Shown piece after piece: positions 58,810 to 64,000 of a DNA stretch of 64,000 nucleotides; the first letter of the stretch is position 1, and the number at the start of each line of letters is the position of its first letter. The position numbers were made by a program, and so were the translations under genes. The notes below the pieces were generated by a model. It searched no databases. It worked only from the letters and a program-made list of their open reading frames with translations, and was not told the DNA's origin. The stretch comes from Salinisphaera hydrothermalis C41B8 (GTDB taxonomy: Bacteria; Pseudomonadota; Gammaproteobacteria; Nevskiales; Salinisphaeraceae), in assembly GCF_000732535.1 (NCBI RefSeq), contig NZ_APNK01000018.1:1-64000 (forward strand), given 5' to 3'.

Positions 58810-60252
58810 TCAGGTCTGGATATAGGCCACGTGCGTACGGGTGTATTCATACAGCCCGTGCTTGCCGTCCGCGCCGCCGATACCCGACTTCCCAGTACCG
58901 GCATGGAAGCCCTGCATGGCCTCGAAGTTCTCGCGGTTGACATAGGTCTCGCCATACTCGAGTTCGCGACAGGCCTGAAGCGCCGAATTGAGATCGCGGG
59001 TATAGATCGACGAGGTCAGCCCGTAGTCCGAGTTGTTGGCCATCGCGATCGCTTCATCCAGATCATCGACCACCTGAATCGGTAGCACCGGCCCGAAGAT
59101 CTCGTCCTTCATCACGTCCATATCGGGGGTACAGGCGGCGAGCACTGTCGGTTCGAAGTGGTAGCCCTGCCCGATATCGGCGACATTGCCGCCGGTGAGC
59201 ACTTCGGCACCGGCTCTTTTCGCCGACTCGACCATGGCAGCGACCTTATCCAGACCTTCCTGGTTGATCAGAGGCCCCATGTCGACCGACGCGTCGGCGC
59301 CCGGGTCGCCATAGGTCGTCGCCTTCATCGCTTCGGCGATGCGCTGCTGGAAGGCCTCGGCCACGCCCCGCTGGACATAGACTCGCTCGGCGCAGTTGCA
59401 GACCTGGCCGTTGTTGATCACGCGCGAGTCCTTGATCGCGCGAACCGCGAGATCGAGATCGGCGTCGTCGAGCACGATGGCCGGCGCTTTGCCGCCGAGC
59501 TCGAGGTTGACCTTGGTAATGTTGTCGGCCGCGTTGTGCATGATCGCCGAGCCCGTCGCGACACTGCCGGTAAAGCTGATCATGTCGACATTGGGATGCG
59601 CGGTCAGCGCGCTGCCGGTGGTCGCACCGCCGCCGGACACCACATTGAACACACCCTTGGGCAGATCGAGGGTATCGAGCAGCTTGGTGAATTCGAAGCA
59701 GTTGTTCGGCGTTTCCTCGCTCGGCTTGATCACGATGGTATTGCCGGTCACCAGCGCCGGCGCCATCTTGCGCGCGATGAGAAAGAACGGGAAGTTCCAC
59801 GGCAGAATGCCGGCGACCACGCCCAGCGGCTTGCGGAACAGGAACATGTGCTCGCCGGGACGATCGCTTTCGATGATCTCGCCCTCGATGCGGCGCGCCC
59901 ATTCGGCCATGTAGTCGAGATATTCGGCCGTGAAGTTCACCTCGGTTTCGGCCAGCGCCCGCACCTTGCCCTGCTCGGCCACGATGACGGTCGCAAGATG
60001 ATCGACATTCTCGCGAAGCTTGTCGGCCAGCGCATGCAGATAGCCCGCGCGCTGGATCGCGGGCCGGGCGGCCCAGGCCTTCTGCGCGCCGCGCGCCGCT
60101 TCCACGGCACGCTGAACGTCGTTGGCATCCGATTCCGGCACGTGCGACAACAACGCGTTCGTTGCCGGATTGCGGTTTTCCCGGGTTTCCCCGGACGCCG
60201 ACGCGACGAAAGCGCCGTCGATATAGTTCTGATAAGTCGTCACGCCGCTCAT
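58810..60252 (-). CDS. aldA: Lactaldehyde dehydrogenase (AldA-type)
   Basis: Oxidises L-lactaldehyde to L-lactate with NAD+. The 480 residues closely match E. coli AldA by eye: EYLDYMAEWARRIEGEIIESDRPGE, ILPWNFPFFLIARKMAPAL with Asn153, KVNLELGGKAPAIV with Glu251, and INNGQVCNCAERVYVQ with catalytic Cys285. ATG at 60252 has GAGGAGATCG before it. The gene is last in the L-rhamnose operon and disposes of the lactaldehyde made by the aldolase encoded upstream. Confidence 0.93.
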   Translation of the reverse strand: MSGVTTYQNYIDGAFVASASGETRENRNPATNALLSHVPESDANDVQRAVEAARGAQKAWAARPAIQRAGYLHALADKLRENVDHLATVIVAEQGKVRALAETEVNFTAEYLDYMAEWARRIEGEIIESDRPGEHMFLFRKPLGVVAGILPWNFPFFLIARKMAPALVTGNTIVIKPSEETPNNCFEFTKLLDTLDLPKGVFNVVSGGGATTGSALTAHPNVDMISFTGSVATGSAIMHNAADNITKVNLELGGKAPAIVLDDADLDLAVRAIKDSRVINNGQVCNCAERVYVQRGVAEAFQQRIAEAMKATTYGDPGADASVDMGPLINQEGLDKVAAMVESAKRAGAEVLTGGNVADIGQGYHFEPTVLAACTPDMDVMKDEIFGPVLPIQVVDDLDEAIAMANNSDYGLTSSIYTRDLNSALQACRELEYGETYVNRENFEAMQGFHAGTGKSGIGGADGKHGLYEYTRTHVAYIQT

Positions 60253-60298
60253 CTCGATCTCCTCGCTGGGTAACGCGGGGCGCGATGCCCCGCCTGGA

Positions 60299-61093
60299 TC
60301 AGTAAATGGTTCGTTCGGCGGGGCCCGCCCCACCACGATGACGGACCGCATTGGCGTCCGCCGCGCTCTTGAGCATCGCCACATCGAGGCCCGTGGCAAT
60401 GAAATCGAAGCCCGCCTCGCGATAACGGTTCGTATCGGCCTCGGCCGGCGCCAGAATGCCCGCCGCCTTGCCGGCGGCATGGGTCGCATCGAGCACATGC
60501 ATGATCGCGGCCTGCACGTCATCGTGGCCCGGGTTACCGAGATGGCCCATGTTCGTCGACAAATCCGCGGGCCCGACGAACACGGCGTCCACCCCGTCGG
60601 TATTCGCGATTGCCTCGACGTTGTCGACGCCGGTCGTCGATTCCACTTGGGTGATCAGGCACAGCGACTCGGCCGCCCGGTGGGCGTAGTCGCCGATCGA
60701 GCCCCAGCGGTCGGCACGGATCACGCCGGCGCCCATGCCGCGAAATCCGTGCGGCGCATAGCGCATGGCCGCCACCAGCGCTGCGGCCTGTTCGCCGGTC
60801 TCGACCATGGGAATCATCAGCGTGCGGCTGCCGATATCCAGCAGCTGCTTGATCAGCGCCGGGTCGTGGTTGACGGCGCGCACGATGGGCGCGGCCGGAT
60901 AGCCCTCGACCGCGCGCAGCTGATCGAGGATGGTCACGACCGTGTTCGGGGCATGCTCACCGTCGATCAACAGCCAGTCGAAACCGGCCGTGGCCACGAT
61001 TTCCGCGGTGTAGGCATGGGCCAGACCCAGCCAGCAACCATAGAGCGGCGCATCGACCAGTTTGGATTTGAACGCGTTGGCAGGAAGTTCCAT
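60299..61093 (-). CDS. rhmA: 2-keto-3-deoxy-L-rhamnonate aldolase (HpcH/HpaI family)
   Basis: Retro-aldol cleavage of 2-keto-3-deoxy-L-rhamnonate to pyruvate and L-lactaldehyde. The 264 residues show the class II HpcH/HpaI fold: DWLLIDGEHAPN at about 39-50, RAVNHDPALIKQLLDIGSRTLMIPMVET, QVESTTGVDNVEAIA with the metal Glu, and VFVGPADLSTNMGHLG with the metal Asp. It lies between the SDR gene and aldA. The substrate is inferred from the operon and likeness to E. coli RhmA. Confidence 0.9.
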   Translation of the reverse strand: MELPANAFKSKLVDAPLYGCWLGLAHAYTAEIVATAGFDWLLIDGEHAPNTVVTILDQLRAVEGYPAAPIVRAVNHDPALIKQLLDIGSRTLMIPMVETGEQAAALVAAMRYAPHGFRGMGAGVIRADRWGSIGDYAHRAAESLCLITQVESTTGVDNVEAIANTDGVDAVFVGPADLSTNMGHLGNPGHDDVQAAIMHVLDATHAAGKAAGILAPAEADTNRYREAGFDFIATGLDVAMLKSAADANAVRHRGGAGPAERTIY

Positions 61094-61116
61094 GAGTACG
61101 GCTCGCTTTAAAAGAG

Positions 61117-61887
61117 TTACTGCAGATTGACGTACAGCCCGCCGTCGACCAAGAGCGCCGCCCCGGTCACGTACTTCGCCAGGTCCGAAGCCAGAAACAC
61201 GGCCGGGCCGCCCATGTCGTCCGGCGCGCCCAGCCGTCCGAGCGGCGTGCGCGAGATCATGTAATCGCGCTTGCGCGTGTCCGACAGGTCCTCGCGGTTG
61301 ATGTCGGTCTCGATCGTGCCCGGCAACAGCGCGTTGCAGCGGATGCCATAGCCGCCGAGCGCGATCGCGGTGGATTGCATCAGCGACAGCACACCGGCCT
61401 TCGTCGGCGTGTAATGGGTCTGCATGCCGCCGCCGACCAGTGCCGATATCGAGCTGACCGCAATGATCGAACCGCCGTCGCCCTGCGCGACCATCTGATT
61501 GGCGGCGGCCTGGACGGCGAAGAACGCGCCGTTGAGGTTCACGTCCACGGTCTTGAGATACGTCTCGCGCGGCATGTCCAGAAACGAATGGAACGGACAG
61601 ATGCCGGCGTTGTTGATGAACACGTCCAGCCGGCCCAAGGCGTCGACTGCGGTTTCGACCAGCCTGTCGCCGGTATCCGGATTTTCCGCCGAGGCCGCCA
61701 CCCAGGCCGACTTCACGCCATGGGCCTCGATCTCGGCCACCGTGGCGGCCAGCGTTTCGCGCTCGGCGGCGGTGTCTTCGGCGCTGATCGCGACGTTCGC
61801 GCCGTGCTCGGCACAGGCCAGCGCGATGCCGCGACCGATACCGCGCGAACCGCCGGTCACGAAGATGTTCTTGTCTTTCAGCAGCAT
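61117..61887 (-). CDS. L-rhamnose 1-dehydrogenase (SDR family)
   Basis: Short-chain dehydrogenase expected to oxidise L-rhamnose to the lactone. From ATG at 61887 it has 256 residues: cofactor loop TGGSRGIGRG (11-20), NNAG at 92-95, catalytic Ser146, Tyr159 and Lys163 (SSISALVGGGMQTHYTPTK). NAGICPFHSFLDMP and the final ALLVDGGLYVNLQ strongly resemble Azotobacter/Sphingomonas rhamnose dehydrogenases as I recall them. The start shares a base with the upstream lactonase stop (TGATG). Confidence 0.88.
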   Translation of the reverse strand: MLLKDKNIFVTGGSRGIGRGIALACAEHGANVAISAEDTAAERETLAATVAEIEAHGVKSAWVAASAENPDTGDRLVETAVDALGRLDVFINNAGICPFHSFLDMPRETYLKTVDVNLNGAFFAVQAAANQMVAQGDGGSIIAVSSISALVGGGMQTHYTPTKAGVLSLMQSTAIALGGYGIRCNALLPGTIETDINREDLSDTRKRDYMISRTPLGRLGAPDDMGGPAVFLASDLAKYVTGAALLVDGGLYVNLQ

Positions 61888-62798
61888 CAGGAAACCTCCG
61901 GGATCGAAAGGCGATACAGCCGACACGCGTTGTCCGCGAACAAGGCGCGATTGTCGCTGGCGCTGGCGTCCGCCACCACGGCGGCATACGCCATCCATAT
62001 ATCGTCATAGGACGCATACAGCGCATCGACCGGGTAGTTGGACGCAAACAGACAGCGCTCGACGCCGAAGGCATCGATGGCCTCGAAGATCAGCGGCCGG
62101 ATCGAACCGAGCGTCCAGTCGTGATCGAGCATGCCGAAGCCGGACAGCTTGATCGCGACGTTGGGCAGCGACGCGAGCCGGCGCAGCCCGTCGCGCCAGA
62201 TCTGCCAGCCGGCCACATGGGCCCGGTCCACATACATGCCGGCATGGTTGATCACGAACGTCACATCCGGATGCTCGGCGGCCAGGATCGCCGCGGCCGG
62301 CATCTGATCGGGATAGAGCTGCAGATCGAACGACAGGCCGAACTCGGCCAGCAGCGCGAAGTTCGCCCGCCATTGCGGCTCGCGCATGTAGTGCCGGCCG
62401 ACGTAATCGAACAACGGATCGGCGTGCACATTCAGAATCTGGCGCACGCCGCGCACCCGGTCGCTCGCGACAAGCTGGCGCTCCAGCACGTCGCGGGCAT
62501 CGGGCGCCGACAGATCGGCGCCGATCACCAGCACGCTGGGCAGATCGCCCGTCCCGTCGGCCTGCGGCAACGTCGCCAGCCACTCGGTCTCGCGCACGGG
62601 GTCGACGGCATCGGCCTCAATATGGACCGCAGCCGCGATCTCGATCTCGCCGGCGGCCGACACGAGTTCGGCCGGGCCGAAGTCGTGCGCCATCGGCGAA
62701 TAATCGCCGAGCAGATTCGGCTGCGGGTTCTCCAGCCACGGCTGGTTGCCGAGATCCAGCCGCCAGAAATGCACGTGAGGATCAACGACTCGCATCAT
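61887..62798 (-). CDS. Amidohydrolase, probable L-rhamnono-lactonase
   Basis: A 303-residue amidohydrolase 2 (COG3618-like) protein that begins MMRVVDPHVHFWRLDLGNQPWL, with the HxH metal motif at about 8-10. FVINHAGMYVDRA supplies another metal His, and LFASNYPVDALYASYD the final acidic residue. Related enzymes open fucono- and rhamnono-lactones. Its place between mutarotase and dehydrogenase genes makes rhamnono-lactone the likely substrate. It overlaps the rhaM end by 17 bases. Confidence 0.82.
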   Translation of the reverse strand: MMRVVDPHVHFWRLDLGNQPWLENPQPNLLGDYSPMAHDFGPAELVSAAGEIEIAAAVHIEADAVDPVRETEWLATLPQADGTGDLPSVLVIGADLSAPDARDVLERQLVASDRVRGVRQILNVHADPLFDYVGRHYMREPQWRANFALLAEFGLSFDLQLYPDQMPAAAILAAEHPDVTFVINHAGMYVDRAHVAGWQIWRDGLRRLASLPNVAIKLSGFGMLDHDWTLGSIRPLIFEAIDAFGVERCLFASNYPVDALYASYDDIWMAYAAVVADASASDNRALFADNACRLYRLSIPEVS

Positions 62799-63117
62799 CG
62801 GCCTCCGTCAGACAGAACATCTCGGTGAGCGGCACCTCGACCGGCGCGTTATCCGGCCGGGTTTCCATGATGTCGGCCATGGTCCGCCACCAGTGCTGCA
62901 TCACCTCGTGGCCGGGCAGTTCATCGACACGATGGTCCTCGGCCAGATGCATGACCGCGAACAGCCGGCCGGTGTCTTCGTTGCAGAAGATCCGGTAGTC
63001 GCGGATGCCGGCCGCGCGCAGCAGATCGATCAATTCCGGCCAGATCGCATCGTGGCGCCGCCGGTATTCGGCGACCTGGCCGGGGTGGAGCTGCATCTCG
63101 AAGGCACGCACCGTCAC
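62782..63117 (-). CDS. rhaM: L-rhamnose mutarotase
   Basis: Interconverts alpha and beta anomers of L-rhamnose so that the dehydrogenase gets the right form. The 111 residues match RhaM: FEMQLHPGQVAEYRRRHDAIWPEL with catalytic His22, AAGIRDYRIFCNEDTGRLFA, and MQHWWRTMADIM with the paired Trp. The start is GTG at 63117 with GAGGTCGA before it, 9 bases after the dehydratase stop. Confidence 0.93.
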   Translation of the reverse strand: MTVRAFEMQLHPGQVAEYRRRHDAIWPELIDLLRAAGIRDYRIFCNEDTGRLFAVMHLAEDHRVDELPGHEVMQHWWRTMADIMETRPDNAPVEVPLTEMFCLTEADDASR

Positions 63118-63126
63118 AATTCGACC

Positions 63127-64000
63127 TCAGTGCTCGTAGGGGCGGGCCAGGTCGGCGTCGGCGGCGATCGAGACGCCGAAGCCCGGCTTGTCGAGCGCCG
63201 AGGCCTTGATCCGGCCGTTCTCCGGCACCGGCTCGCCTTCCAGCAGCGGCGTGAACATCGGCACGACCTCGTCGGCCTGCGGCGCCATCATCAGGAATTC
63301 CGAGAACGGGCTGTTATGCCGCGTGATCACGAAGTGGTAGCTGTACACCGACGAACCGTGCGGAATCACCAGCTTCTGATGCGCATCGGCGAGCGCCGAG
63401 ATCTTGATCAGCTCGGTCACGCCGCCGCACCAGCCGACATCCGGCTGGATCACGTCGCAGCATTCCATCTCCATCAGCATGCGGAAGCCCCAGCGGGTGG
63501 CTTCATGCTCGCCGGTGTTGACCCACATGCCGGGCGGCACGTTGCGGCGCAGTTCGGCATAGCCCCAGTAGTCGTCCGGCGGCAGCGCTTCCTCGATCCA
63601 CTTGAGACCGTATTCGGCCGCGCCATGCGCCAGGCGGGTCGCATATTCAACATCCAGGCTCATCCAGCAGTCGAACATCAGCCAGAAATCGTCGCCGACG
63701 CGATTGCGCATGTCGGCGAGCTGGTCGAGGTTGGCCTTAAGACCTGCGTCGAACTCCGCCGGGCTGTGCTTGAGCGGCAGCTTGCCGCCGATGAAACCCA
63801 TGTCCTTGGCCAGATCCGGACGGGCGCCGGTGGCATAGAAGATCAACTCGTCGCGCACCGGGCCACCGAGCATGGCGTGTACCGGCTCGTCGCGCACCTT
63901 GCCGAGCAGATCCCAGAGCGCCAGATCCACGCCGGAGATCGTATTCAGCACGATGCCCTTACGGCCGTAGAACAGCGTGGCGTGGAACATCTGGTCCCAC
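63127..64000 (-). CDS. rhmD: L-rhamnonate dehydratase, 5' end outside the window
   Basis: Enolase-superfamily enzyme that dehydrates L-rhamnonate to 2-keto-3-deoxy-L-rhamnonate. About 290 C-terminal residues are present (full length about 400). Visible: [25 protein letters not shown], the metal-binding Asp in [16 protein letters not shown], the next acids in [17 protein letters not shown] and [12 protein letters not shown], and the catalytic His in [13 protein letters not shown]. The frame continues through 64000 without a start (WDQ before MFHATLF), so it is truncated only by the window. Confidence 0.93.
   Translation of the reverse strand, partial: WDQMFHATLFYGRKGIVLNTISGVDLALWDLLGKVRDEPVHAMLGGPVRDELIFYATGARPDLAKDMGFIGGKLPLKHSPAEFDAGLKANLDQLADMRNRVGDDFWLMFDCWMSLDVEYATRLAHGAAEYGLKWIEEALPPDDYWGYAELRRNVPPGMWVNTGEHEATRWGFRMLMEMECCDVIQPDVGWCGGVTELIKISALADAHQKLVIPHGSSVYSYHFVITRHNSPFSEFLMMAPQADEVVPMFTPLLEGEPVPENGRIKASALDKPGFGVSIAADADLARPYEH

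Noticed and set aside
60253-60522. N-terminal extension of the lactaldehyde dehydrogenase
   Set aside because: The ATG at 60252 has a strong ribosome binding site and aligns with the AldA N-terminus. The extension reads through the aldolase gene out of frame.
60299-62074. A 591-residue fusion of the SDR region with the KDR aldolase
   Set aside because: The first half is the SDR gene read in the wrong frame. The aldolase has its own ATG at 61093 and normal family length.

Overview
The window reads as chromosomal DNA of a high-GC, free-living gammaproteobacterium, probably marine or halophilic. A Salinisphaera-like organism is my guess from gene order and content; I could not verify it. Coding density is high. 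I found no rRNA, tRNA, CRISPR array or prophage. The window's own left edge looks like the end of an insertion sequence, and its right edge cuts a gene.

Layout. (1) 1-99: probable left end of an IS21-like element that truncates a kynureninase gene (to 584), which is coupled to a small membrane protein gene. (2) 1.1-6.4 kb: a GNAT acetyltransferase, a DUF6918-like protein, a small membrane protein, fumC and purB as a divergent pair, and a nitroreductase. (3) 6.5-11.5 kb: lipid metabolism, with two hotdog thioesterases, a TetR regulator next to fadE, a DUF3293 gene and a SelW-like protein. (4) 11.5-17.5 kb: a lipoprotein, then a sufBCDS operon ending in a Rieske ferredoxin. (5) 17.7-20.3 kb: a DUF4442 hotdog protein and fadH. 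(6) 20.3-26.2 kb, minus strand: alaC, hom, thrC, recJ. (7) 26.3-55.0 kb: a long, almost unbroken minus-strand run, read rpsB-tsf-pyrH-frr-uppS-cdsA-rseP-bamA-skp-lpxD-fabZ-lpxA-lpxB-rnhB-dnaE-accA-tilS-pyrG-kdsA-eno-ftsB-truD-(smr, opposite strand)-surE-pcm-yqaA-nlpD. It covers translation factors, outer-membrane assembly, lipid A, replication and cell-envelope functions. (8) 55.3-58.7 kb: map and glnD, divergent from rpsB. (9) 58.8-64.0 kb, minus strand: a catabolic operon for non-phosphorylative L-rhamnose breakdown (rhamnonate dehydratase, mutarotase, lactonase, rhamnose dehydrogenase, KDR aldolase, lactaldehyde dehydrogenase) giving pyruvate and L-lactate.

The most interesting signal is what is absent from region 7. 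The cluster follows the Pseudomonas-type order, but dxr is missing between cdsA and rseP, and ispD and ispF are missing between ftsB and truD. These are three MEP isoprenoid genes, lost at two separate sites with tidy junctions, while the isoprenoid-consuming uppS is kept. Replacement of the MEP route by a mevalonate pathway elsewhere in the genome is a testable explanation. rpoS is also absent from its usual place after nlpD. Other points: a candidate 172-bp IS5-type MITE with CTAR-like flanks between surE and smr, an NlpD homologue without metal ligands, and several palindromes at promoters.
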